From: an uncultured Lachnospiraceae bacterium
Lineage (GTDB): Bacteria; Bacillota; Clostridia; Lachnospirales; Lachnospiraceae
Direction of reading: 5' to 3'
Assembly: GCA_910583895.1 (NCBI GenBank)
Contig: CAJTYJ010000020.1
Span: 32,736-46,917, forward strand
Length of the DNA stretch: 14,182 nt
Shown here: in pieces, positions 8,016 to 14,182 of the stretch
Layout: every line of letters begins with the position of its first letter
Numbering within the stretch: position 1 is the stretch's first letter
Program-made: the position numbers and the translations under genes
The notes under the pieces: model-generated
What the model was told of the DNA's origin: nothing
The model's database searches: none
The model's input: the letters and a program-made list of their open reading frames with translations, nothing else

Positions 8016-8041
8016 AAAGCCGGGATTCCGGCTTTTTTTTT
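8014..8041 (+). terminator. Intrinsic terminator of the gyrase operon
   Basis: A perfect GCCGG/CCGGC stem (8019-8023 with 8028-8032) is extended by A-T pairs on both sides, has a GATT loop, and is followed by nine T residues (8033-8041). It starts within the phosphoesterase stop codon and separates the replication operon from the two-component module. Confidence 0.93.
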
Positions 8042-8057
8042 CTGACGATCTTAGCTT

Positions 8058-8090
8058 GTGAGATTTCTGTAACATTTTTGTGTTATCCTG
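8058..8090 (+). promoter_or_regulatory. Response-regulator repeat operator and extended -10 promoter (TCS operon)
   Basis: Two 11-base direct repeats, GTGAGATTTCT (8058-8068) and GTAACATTTTT (8069-8079), occupy the place of a -35 box. They are followed by TGTTATCCT (8081-8089), readable as an extended -10 (TGn plus TATCCT). The same block, 26 of 34 bases identical including the base after it, lies before the ABC genes at 9882-9914. OmpR-family regulators typically bind direct repeats about one helical turn apart, so the neighbouring regulator is the likely ligand. The predicted transcript would start near 8095-8097, giving a very short leader. Confidence 0.6.
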
Positions 8091-8093
8091 AGC

Positions 8094-8116
8094 AGGAGGG
8101 GGGTGTAATGGCATGA
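8094..8116 (+). other. Shine-Dalgarno with two-codon mini-ORF before the regulator gene
   Basis: AGGAGG at 8094-8099 is spaced 8 bases from an ATG at 8108, but that frame reads Met-Ala-stop (8108-8116), and its stop overlaps the regulator start ATG at 8113. For the true start the spacing is 13 bases, longer than ideal. This could tune translation by re-initiation or could be accidental. Confidence 0.3.
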
Positions 8117-8796
8117 AACTTTTAGTGGTTGAAGATGACAGGCTTTTGAACAATACGCTTTGCTACAATCTTTCAGCAGCGGGTTACACTGTGGATGCTG
8201 CCATGACAAAATCAGCAGCGGACGATCTCTGTAAAGCGCAGGACTATGATCTAATTGTGCTGGATGTCAATTTGCCTGATGGAAACGGTTTTGAACTGTG
8301 CAGGAAAATCAAGGAGCGCCGGCCTGATACTGCAGTTATTTTCCTGACAGCGAACGACATGGAGAGCGATATGCTCAAAGGCTTTGAGTTGGGGGCGGAC
8401 GACTATGTAACAAAGCCGTTTCCCATCAGCGTATTCCGCAAAAAGGTTTCGGCACTGCTGGCCCGCATCCGGAAGCAGACAGGCGGCGACTGCTACGCAG
8501 ACGGTACGCTGTCCATCAATTTTTCGGAATTGACTGCTGCTCTCGCCGGAGAACCGGTTATCTTCACGCCGCTGGAATACAGACTGCTAAAGGTGCTGGT
8601 GAGAAATCCGAAAATTGTTCTAACCCGTCAGGTACTTCTTGAAAAACTGTGGGATGCAGACGAAAATTTTGTGGATGAACATAATTTGACTGTTGCGATC
8701 AGCCGTATCCGGGGAAAAATCGAAGCGGACGGTCTGCAATATATCAAGACGGTCTATGGCATGGGTTATATGTGGATTGGAGGGATGAAAAAATGA
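8113..8796 (+). CDS. OmpR/VanR-family response regulator
   Basis: A DNA-binding response regulator of 227 residues, normal for the family. The receiver domain (1-120) has the acidic pocket Glu7-Asp8-Asp9, phospho-acceptor Asp51 in VLDVNLPDGNG, Thr79 and Lys101 in the KPF motif. The winged-helix effector domain (about 127-223) shows the family FTPLEYRLLKVLVRNP segment, the recognition region DEHNLTVAISRIRGKIE (188-204) and the wing ending YIKTVYGMGYMW. It is the first gene of a two-gene signalling operon; its stop overlaps the kinase start (ATGA). The start gives the canonical MKLLVVEDD terminus. It likely acts on the direct-repeat sites before its own gene and before the ABC genes, which is inferred from shared promoter sequence. 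Confidence 0.95.
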   Translation: MKLLVVEDDRLLNNTLCYNLSAAGYTVDAAMTKSAADDLCKAQDYDLIVLDVNLPDGNGFELCRKIKERRPDTAVIFLTANDMESDMLKGFELGADDYVTKPFPISVFRKKVSALLARIRKQTGGDCYADGTLSINFSELTAALAGEPVIFTPLEYRLLKVLVRNPKIVLTRQVLLEKLWDADENFVDEHNLTVAISRIRGKIEADGLQYIKTVYGMGYMWIGGMKK

Positions 8797-9836
8797 ATGG
8801 GAGTAAACTTTCCGTTAACCACGTCTGTGCGGCGGGGACAGCTTTTTTAGGTGTGCTCTCCATTGTGACCATCATTTCGGCGTTCCTTTTTGCTCAAAAT
8901 ACTACAGCAATCGTGTGGCTGTGCCTGTTGTTTATTCTGCTGGTGTTTTCCTGTGTAGTTCTTTTTGTGGTCTTTCTGCGCCGGAAGCTGGTGTTATTCT
9001 CGGATAATCTGTGCCGGACGATAGACGATATGTTGAATGGAGCGGCACCACCGCCGCAAATGCACGAAGAAGAAAATCTTTTTTTCAAAATCAATTACCG
9101 GCTGGCCCACCTCTATGACGTTCTGCGCGAGAATCGGGAGAGTATAGCGAAAGAACGGGCTGATTTGCAGGAATTGATCTCCGATATATCCCATCAGGTA
9201 AAAACGCCGGTCAGCAATCTGAAAATGATCAATGCCACTTTGTTGGAACAGCCTGTGCCGGAAGAAAAACAAAGGGAGTTTTTGCAGGCTTCCAGCGGAC
9301 AGCTTGAAAAGCTGGATTTTCTCATGCAGTCCATGATAAAGACCTCCCGCCTGGAAACCGGAGTCATTTCACTGGACAGAAGGATGCAGCCGCTTTATGA
9401 TACTCTGGCGGCAGCGCTTGGAGGTATTCTGCTGAACGCCGAAAGGAAGAAGATTCATGTCAGTGTAGATTGTCCGGAAGATATCGCGCTGGCCCACGAC
9501 AGGAAATGGACAAGCGAGGCCATGTTTAACATTCTGGACAATGCGGTGAAGTACACTCCGGCAGGCGGCGATATTCAGGTTTCCGTTCAAAGCTGGGAGT
9601 TTCATGTTAAAATCGACATAACCGACAGCGGCAAAGGAATAGCGGAGAGCAGACAGGGAATCATCTTCAAACGCTTTTACCGGGAAGAAGAAGTACATGA
9701 TGTTGAGGGCATCGGCATAGGACTGTACCTTGCCCGTGAGATCATTACCATGCAGGGCGGCTACATCAAGGTCACATCGAAGGTGGGGTATGGCTCTACA
9801 TTTTCCGTTTTTCTGCCCGTGGATAGAATTTATTGA
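8793..9836 (+). CDS. Sensor histidine kinase with minimal external loop
   Basis: A membrane histidine kinase of 347 residues, partner of the preceding regulator. Two adjacent membrane helices (about 12-34 and 40-62) are joined by only about five residues, so there is no extracellular sensing domain. The cytoplasmic part has the dimerisation/phospho-acceptor motif SDISHQVKTPVSNLK with His134, the N box FNILDNAVKYTP (Asn246, Asn250), the G1 box DSGKGI (278-283), an F-box-like FKRFYR (292-297) and the G2 box GIGIGLYLAREI (306-317). A GTG at 8772 could extend the frame by seven residues, but ATG 8793 follows GGAGGG (8779-8784) at 8 bases and overlaps the regulator stop by 4. Kinases of this build are called intramembrane-sensing and often receive their signal from a partner ABC transporter, which fits the downstream genes. 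Confidence 0.94.
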   Translation: MNGSKLSVNHVCAAGTAFLGVLSIVTIISAFLFAQNTTAIVWLCLLFILLVFSCVVLFVVFLRRKLVLFSDNLCRTIDDMLNGAAPPPQMHEEENLFFKINYRLAHLYDVLRENRESIAKERADLQELISDISHQVKTPVSNLKMINATLLEQPVPEEKQREFLQASSGQLEKLDFLMQSMIKTSRLETGVISLDRRMQPLYDTLAAALGGILLNAERKKIHVSVDCPEDIALAHDRKWTSEAMFNILDNAVKYTPAGGDIQVSVQSWEFHVKIDITDSGKGIAESRQGIIFKRFYREEEVHDVEGIGIGLYLAREIITMQGGYIKVTSKVGYGSTFSVFLPVDRIY

Positions 9837-9860
9837 GATGTCAAAGATTTGTGACATTTC
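9835..9860 (+). repeat. Inverted repeat and upstream regulator half-site
   Basis: GAGATGTCA (9835-9843) and TGACATTTC (9852-9860) form an imperfect inverted repeat (8 of 9 positions pair) with an 8-base spacer, beginning in the kinase stop codon. The right arm is also a GTGACATTT site (9851-9859), 31 bases or about three helical turns upstream of the main repeat block at 9882. No T tract follows, so it is not a typical terminator. It is probably an accessory binding site. Confidence 0.4.
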
Positions 9861-9881
9861 AAGTGTGAAAAAAAGAGATCC

Positions 9882-9914
9882 GTGACATTTCTGTGAGATT
9901 TGGCTGTTAGACTG
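9882..9914 (+). promoter_or_regulatory. Response-regulator repeat operator and extended -10 promoter (ABC operon)
   Basis: GTGACATTTCT (9882-9892) and GTGAGATTTGG (9893-9903) are 11-base direct repeats, followed by TGTTAGACT (9905-9913), which reads as an extended -10 (TGn plus TAGACT). The arrangement and spacing copy those before the regulator gene at 8058-8090. Repeats replace the -35 box, as expected for an activator-dependent promoter. It sits in the 107-base gap between kinase and ATPase genes, so the transporter would be induced separately from the signalling pair. The ligand is inferred. Confidence 0.62.
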
Positions 9915-9943
9915 ACGGCATCACAGAAAGGATGGTGAAAATC

Positions 9944-10609
9944 ATGAGTATTTTGCAAACAACTGATCTCAAAAAATACTATGGCGTGGAACCGAATATC
10001 ACAAAGGCACTGGACGGCGTGACTCTGTCCATTGAACAGGGAGAATTTGTCGCCATTGTAGGAACCTCCGGCAGCGGCAAGTCTACTCTGCTGAATATGA
10101 TGGGTGGTCTGGACGTGCCAACCTCCGGCAACGTTCATATCAAGAGCAGGGAACTGGCTTCTATGAATGACGAGGAGCTTACCATCTTCCGTCGGCGCAA
10201 CATCGGGTTTATCTTTCAGAATTACAACCTTGTCCCTGTTCTTAATGTCTATGAAAACATTGTCCTGCCTGTGGAACTGGACGGCGATATCGTAGACAAA
10301 AAATTTCTGGACGAAGTAGTGGGTCTGCTGGCTCTGGAGGATAAGCTGTACAATATGCCAAACAACCTGTCCGGCGGACAACAGCAGCGTGTCGCCATCG
10401 CCCGTGCTCTTGTTTCCAAGCCTGCTATCGTCCTGGCAGATGAACCGACCGGCAATCTGGACAGCCGGACGAGCGGAGATGTGCTGAGCCTGTTGAAAAT
10501 AACCAGCAATAAATTTCATCAAACGCTGGTGATGATAACCCATAACAACGAGATTGCCCAGCTTGCCGATCGCATTATCCGCATTGAGGACGGCAGGATT
10601 TTTGAGTAG
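9944..10609 (+). CDS. ABC transporter ATP-binding protein, MacB/LolD type
   Basis: A cytoplasmic ATPase subunit of 221 residues, typical of the MacB/LolD/BceA group that drives FtsX-like permeases. Motifs in order are Walker A GTSGSGKST (40-48), Q-loop Gln92 in FIFQNYNLVPVL, signature LSGGQQQR (142-149), Walker B IVLADEPTGNLDS with catalytic Glu167, and switch His200 in MITHN. The SGGQQQRVAIARAL and LADEPTGNLDS strings are those of this subfamily. ATG 9932 and GTG 9935 upstream are in frame but leave no room for a ribosome site. ATG 9944, 12 bases after GAAAGG (9926-9931), gives the expected MSILQTTDLKKYYG start. The permease gene follows 16 bases later, so the two form one transporter. Confidence 0.95.
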   Translation: MSILQTTDLKKYYGVEPNITKALDGVTLSIEQGEFVAIVGTSGSGKSTLLNMMGGLDVPTSGNVHIKSRELASMNDEELTIFRRRNIGFIFQNYNLVPVLNVYENIVLPVELDGDIVDKKFLDEVVGLLALEDKLYNMPNNLSGGQQQRVAIARALVSKPAIVLADEPTGNLDSRTSGDVLSLLKITSNKFHQTLVMITHNNEIAQLADRIIRIEDGRIFE

Positions 10610-10625
10610 AGGGGAGGTGGTGAAA

Positions 10626-13193
10626 ATGAATGACATTTTATTCGGCAACAACAACGGCACTGTCATAAAAAAGCTGTCAGGCCGTTATTTCAAAGCAAAT
10701 AAGAGTAGAAATATCATTGCAATCATCGCAATTATTTTGACTACGATACTTTTTACCACGATATTCACTCTGGGTTCTGGCCTGATGGACACCGTTCATG
10801 ATCAGAATATCCGCAAAGCGGGCGGCGATGGGCAGGCGGTCTTAAGCTATATCAGCGATGAAGTATATGACGATGTAGCGGGAAATTCTCTGATCGACCG
10901 CATCGCCTATACAAAGGCGGTTTCCTACCGTCTGAAAAATCCGGGACTGGAACGCTGGCGTTCTGATCTGTGGTATATGGATGACATCGCGTTGGAATTT
11001 GCCCGTTATACTCCTACCACAGGCCGCCGGCCCGAGGGGTCAAACGAGATCATCGCGGATACAAAGACGCTGAATGCCCTGGGTGTACCGGCACGGATTG
11101 GGGAAACCGTTTCATTGACCTATGAAATTAAAGGGACAGAGTACACTACCGATTTTATCCTCTGCGGCTTTTGGGAAACGGACAGTTTGAGTAATATTGG
11201 AAGGCTTATTGTATCAAAATCCTTTGTAGATGCGCACTCGGATATTCTGACTTATACCTATCCTGTAGACAATGATTACTCCGGCGTTGTCACTGCCTAT
11301 GTGATGTTCAGAGGAAACGGTGATTTAGAAGAAAGGCTCCACCGGCTTCTTTCCGAAACAGGTTATACCTGTGAGACAATGGGCGGCAGCCCGAAGGATG
11401 ACAATTACGTGATTGCCCGTGTCAGTCCAGCCTATCAGAGCGGCGTACTGTCAGATAATATGGCTATGCTTGTTTCCGGCATTGTGGGTGTACTGCTGAT
11501 TATCGTGACCGGATATTTGATTATCTACAATATTTTCCAAATCTCTGTCATTCAGGATATTCAGTCCTACGGACAGTTAAAAACGCTGGGCACAACAAAG
11601 CGGCAGATCAAGCGGTTGATCAACCGGCAGGCGTTTCGGCTTTCCCTGATTGGTATTCCTGTCGGTTTGCTGGCAGGCTTCCTGATCGGCCGGGCGCTGG
11701 TTCCTTTCCTGATGAACGGGACCAGTTATACGGCGGACGCCGGTATTAAGGTGACAGTAAATCCGCTGATTTTTATTGGCTCCACGGTGTTTACCTTATT
11801 TACAGTCTTTGTCAGCGTCCATAAGCCCGCGAAGATCGCCGGTGCAGTTTCCGCGATAGAGGCTATTCGCTATACCGAAAATGATACGGCGGCATTTGGG
11901 ACGCACAGGGCAAAAGACAGGAAATCGACCCATGGAGCAAAGCTCCACTTTATGGCTCTGGCTAACCTTGGACGGAACCGCAAACGAACAGGATTGGTTA
12001 TTGTATCCATGACGCTTAGTCTGGTGCTGTTCAATACTGTGTTTACCCTGTCCGGCGGGTTTGATATTGACAAGTATATCTCAAAATTTATGGATAGGGA
12101 CTTTGTGATTTCTAACGTGGACTACTTCCAATACAAGATTGAAGAAGGCAAAAACGACTTGTCTGAGAACTTTATTGAGGCGGTCAAACAAAATAACAGC
12201 TTCGAGGATGGCGGCAGGCTCTATTCTTCCTGGATGCTGGAAGAAACGTTTTCTACAAATCACAACGCTTTTTTCAGCTATAACAAAGATGAGAACGGTA
12301 ATCCCTGTGTAAGACTATATGGTGCAGACGATTTTCTTCTGAATAACATGGAGGTCATAGAGGGGACAATCGACATGGAAAAGCTGAAATCAGGAAAGTA
12401 TATTCTGTTGAGTGTGGAGTGTAACGATGATGGAACCGTTATAGATAACCCGGATATCAATGTGAGTGATACAGTGCAGATCAACCATCTGGAAGTGGAG
12501 GGTCTTTCCTCCACCATTACTGACAGCTATGACTTTACCATCATGGCAAAAGTCCGGGTTAACGAGAATACGGCTACTACCCGCAACACGGGAGAATCCC
12601 GGTTCTATCTGCCAACAGAAATCTTCCTGCCGCTGTGCGATAATCCTCATCTGGTCAATTTCACCTTTGATGTGAAAGAGAGAACAGAGGCTGAAATGAC
12701 AGAGTTTTTGAATGACTATATCGACAGTGTGGAACCGGGTATGGATTTTGAATCCAAAGCAACATATGTCAGCTCTTTTGACGATCTGACCTCCCTGATC
12801 ATTACCATCGGCGGAGCATTGAGCGTCATTATTGGAATTATCGGTATTGCAAACTTTGTGAACTCTGTTTTGACAAGTGTTATCACCCGCAAAAAAGAAT
12901 TTGCCATGCTGCAAAGCATCGGCATGACCGGCAGGCAGTTAAAGCGTATGCTCTCTTTTGAAGGATTTTATTATGCTGTGGGAACGATTGTCACATCGAT
13001 TGTTCTTGGAGGTCTGTTTTCCGTGGTAGTCGTGCGGGGAATTTCCAACGGGATCTGGTTTTTCACTTACCGCTTTGTCATGTGGCCCATGCTGGTGATC
13101 TATCCGTTCCTTATACTCCTGACTGTGGCGATACCGGCGCTTTTGTACCGTCAAATTGCTAAAGTCAGCATCATAGAACGGCTGCGGCAGTGA
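10626..13193 (+). CDS. FtsX-like ABC permease, two fused halves
   Basis: A membrane subunit of 855 residues. Hydrophobic segments suggest eight helices: about 29-51, 281-307, 337-362, 380-400, 454-476, 723-750, 781-804 and 819-842. Helices 1 and 5 are each followed by a large external domain (about 52-280 and 477-722). Each half has the FtsX-type coupling motif after its second helix: DIQSYGQLKTLGTTKRQIKR (311-330) and RKKEFAMLQSIGMTGRQLKR (755-774), so the protein is an internal duplication of the four-helix FtsX/MacB unit. BceB permeases instead have ten helices and one large loop. Members of this superfamily usually move or expel lipids, peptides or antibiotics by mechanotransmission; the substrate here is unknown. 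An upstream in-frame ATG at 10554 lies inside the ATPase gene; ATG 10626 follows a strong GGGGAGGTGG (10611-10620). A terminator follows the stop. Confidence 0.92.
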   Translation: MNDILFGNNNGTVIKKLSGRYFKANKSRNIIAIIAIILTTILFTTIFTLGSGLMDTVHDQNIRKAGGDGQAVLSYISDEVYDDVAGNSLIDRIAYTKAVSYRLKNPGLERWRSDLWYMDDIALEFARYTPTTGRRPEGSNEIIADTKTLNALGVPARIGETVSLTYEIKGTEYTTDFILCGFWETDSLSNIGRLIVSKSFVDAHSDILTYTYPVDNDYSGVVTAYVMFRGNGDLEERLHRLLSETGYTCETMGGSPKDDNYVIARVSPAYQSGVLSDNMAMLVSGIVGVLLIIVTGYLIIYNIFQISVIQDIQSYGQLKTLGTTKRQIKRLINRQAFRLSLIGIPVGLLAGFLIGRALVPFLMNGTSYTADAGIKVTVNPLIFIGSTVFTLFTVFVSVHKPAKIAGAVSAIEAIRYTENDTAAFGTHRAKDRKSTHGAKLHFMALANLGRNRKRTGLVIVSMTLSLVLFNTVFTLSGGFDIDKYISKFMDRDFVISNVDYFQYKIEEGKNDLSENFIEAVKQNNSFEDGGRLYSSWMLEETFSTNHNAFFSYNKDENGNPCVRLYGADDFLLNNMEVIEGTIDMEKLKSGKYILLSVECNDDGTVIDNPDINVSDTVQINHLEVEGLSSTITDSYDFTIMAKVRVNENTATTRNTGESRFYLPTEIFLPLCDNPHLVNFTFDVKERTEAEMTEFLNDYIDSVEPGMDFESKATYVSSFDDLTSLIITIGGALSVIIGIIGIANFVNSVLTSVITRKKEFAMLQSIGMTGRQLKRMLSFEGFYYAVGTIVTSIVLGGLFSVVVVRGISNGIWFFTYRFVMWPMLVIYPFLILLTVAIPALLYRQIAKVSIIERLRQ

Positions 13194-13209
13194 TAAAATT
13201 TATGGTACT

Positions 13210-13237
13210 AAAAGAGCCGGAAAAATCCGGCTCTTTT
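13210..13237. terminator. Bidirectional intrinsic terminator
   Basis: AAAAGAGCCGGA (13210-13221) pairs with TCCGGCTCTTTT (13226-13237) around an AAAA loop, a 12-bp stem flanked by A and T tracts that works on either strand. It lies between the permease stop at 13193 and the stop of the convergent XRE gene at 13245, and so serves both. Confidence 0.9.
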
Positions 13238-13244
13238 ATACCCG

Positions 13245-14177
13245 TTAAATTTGCTGTGATTTTTTGAAGTTGATAATGATAGAGGCAATGGCGCAGCCGA
13301 TACCGCCGATGGCAAATACTGCGACGGAAGGCATTCCCCATTTATTGAATACGAAACCGGCGATCAGGTATAAGATCGTGGCAATCAACATGATGCAGCC
13401 GCATACAGTACGTGTCATGGCGCTTTTTTTGTAAGTGTCGGAATTTTTGTCATTGAGTTGATTGTATTTTTCAATGTCGTATTTATCTTTTTGTGTGCTG
13501 TAGTAAACGATAATAGTAGTGGCGATCGAAACAATCAGGAAGAAAAAGGACATCTCGAAAGACTCCAGGTATTCGTTCCCGGATATCTGTGGAAAGATCG
13601 CATCAAAACCTGCAAGCAGGATCACATTTATGATAAAAAGAGAAATTCCTGTAGTGGCCATGACCGAAAATTTTCTGTTAAAGCTGTCAATCTCTTTCTC
13701 CTGATAGAAGTTTACAATATGAGGGTTTTTCTTCTTAAAATCATCATCGCGGATACCGTACAGGATAAGGATTGCCATGCCGACTACAAGAAAAATCAGG
13801 AATATAATACCGCAGAAATCTTCTGTGAGCGGTTCTCCCTCAAAGAAATAATTCAAGCCGTAAACCAGCATCGTAGCAGAAAGGCCGAGTAAAATCAGGC
13901 CTATGCCAAGAGAAACGAATTTACTGAATTCATTATAATGTCTGTCATAATTACTCTTATCTTCTACGTAAATCTGGCTGATCTCTTTTTGCATCAAATC
14001 ATCCATGGTACATTGAAAGAGTTTGCATAATTGAAGAAGTTTCTCCATTTCAGGGTATGCGGTATCAGATTCCCACTTCGATATGGACTGTCTGGAAACT
14101 CCAAGCTGTTCTGCCAGCTGCTCCTGTGTGATGTTTTCCTTTTTCCTTAAGAATTGTAAATTTTCTCCTAAACTCAT
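13245..14177 (-). CDS. XRE-family HTH protein with six membrane helices
   Basis: A 310-residue protein with an N-terminal Cro/C1-type helix-turn-helix (about 5-61; core TQEQLAEQLGVSRQSISKWES at 17-37, written here as TQEQLAEQLG plus VSRQSISKWES). It is followed by a hydrophilic linker and six predicted membrane segments (about 86-110, 121-142, 172-195, 208-227, 256-277 and 281-303). This makes it a candidate membrane-tethered transcription regulator that might respond to an envelope signal; no ligand or target can be named. The start MSLGENLQFLRKKENITQEQ is typical for the family. Only five bases upstream are in the window, so its ribosome site and promoter lie outside. It is convergent with the transporter module and shares its terminator; whether it regulates that module is unknown. 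Confidence 0.88.
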   Translation of the reverse strand: MSLGENLQFLRKKENITQEQLAEQLGVSRQSISKWESDTAYPEMEKLLQLCKLFQCTMDDLMQKEISQIYVEDKSNYDRHYNEFSKFVSLGIGLILLGLSATMLVYGLNYFFEGEPLTEDFCGIIFLIFLVVGMAILILYGIRDDDFKKKNPHIVNFYQEKEIDSFNRKFSVMATTGISLFIINVILLAGFDAIFPQISGNEYLESFEMSFFFLIVSIATTIIVYYSTQKDKYDIEKYNQLNDKNSDTYKKSAMTRTVCGCIMLIATILYLIAGFVFNKWGMPSVAVFAIGGIGCAIASIIINFKKSQQI

Positions 14178-14182
14178 GTGAA

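Noticed and set aside
10626..13193. Naming the ABC pair BceAB
   Set aside because: The permease has eight predicted helices and two large external domains, not the ten-helix, single-loop BceB layout, so a specific bacitracin-type name is not supported.
1..14182. CRISPR arrays, tRNA/rRNA genes, insertion sequences, riboswitches
   Set aside because: I found no spaced repeat arrays, cloverleaf or rRNA-like sequence, transposase frames, or intergenic gaps long enough for a typical riboswitch other than the origin region.

Overview
The window looks like the replication-origin region of a Gram-positive bacterium of the class Clostridia, most likely a Lachnospiraceae-type gut anaerobe. The reasons are the gene order dnaN, S4-domain gene, recF, gyrB, gyrA (classic Firmicutes oriC order, with dnaA expected just left of the window), strong purine-rich Shine-Dalgarno sites, heavy AGA/AGG use in the core genes, and a membrane-linked XRE regulator of a type common in these bacteria. 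The family-level assignment is a judgement from sequence style, not a database match.

Region 1 (1-160) is the dnaA-dnaN intergenic part of the origin. It holds a sigma-A-type promoter (10-38), two DnaA-box-like sequences (47-63), a short GC patch, a run of DnaA-trio-like triplets (68-76) and an AT-rich stretch. Region 2 (161-8015) is a tight co-directional set: sliding clamp (dnaN), S4 RNA-binding protein (yaaA type), recF, gyrB, gyrA and a calcineurin-like phosphoesterase whose start overlaps the gyrA stop by 4 bases. It ends in a strong intrinsic terminator at 8014-8041.

Region 3 (8042-13237) is a self-contained accessory module: an OmpR/VanR-type response regulator, a histidine kinase with two membrane helices and almost no external loop, a MacB/LolD-type ABC ATPase and an 855-residue FtsX-like permease built as two fused halves (8 helices, two external domains). 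The same promoter block of about 34 bases, with 11-bp-spaced GTGAnATTT repeats followed by an extended -10, stands before both the regulator gene and the ABC gene pair. This suggests that the regulator drives its own operon and the transporter. The overall logic resembles peptide-antibiotic or cell-envelope-stress detoxification modules, but the permease does not have the BceB layout and the substrate is unknown. A bidirectional terminator at 13210-13237 closes the module.

Region 4 (13245-14177, minus strand) is an XRE-family HTH protein with six predicted membrane helices, convergent with the module. I see no RNA genes, insertion sequences, CRISPR arrays or gene-free stretches over 300 bases.
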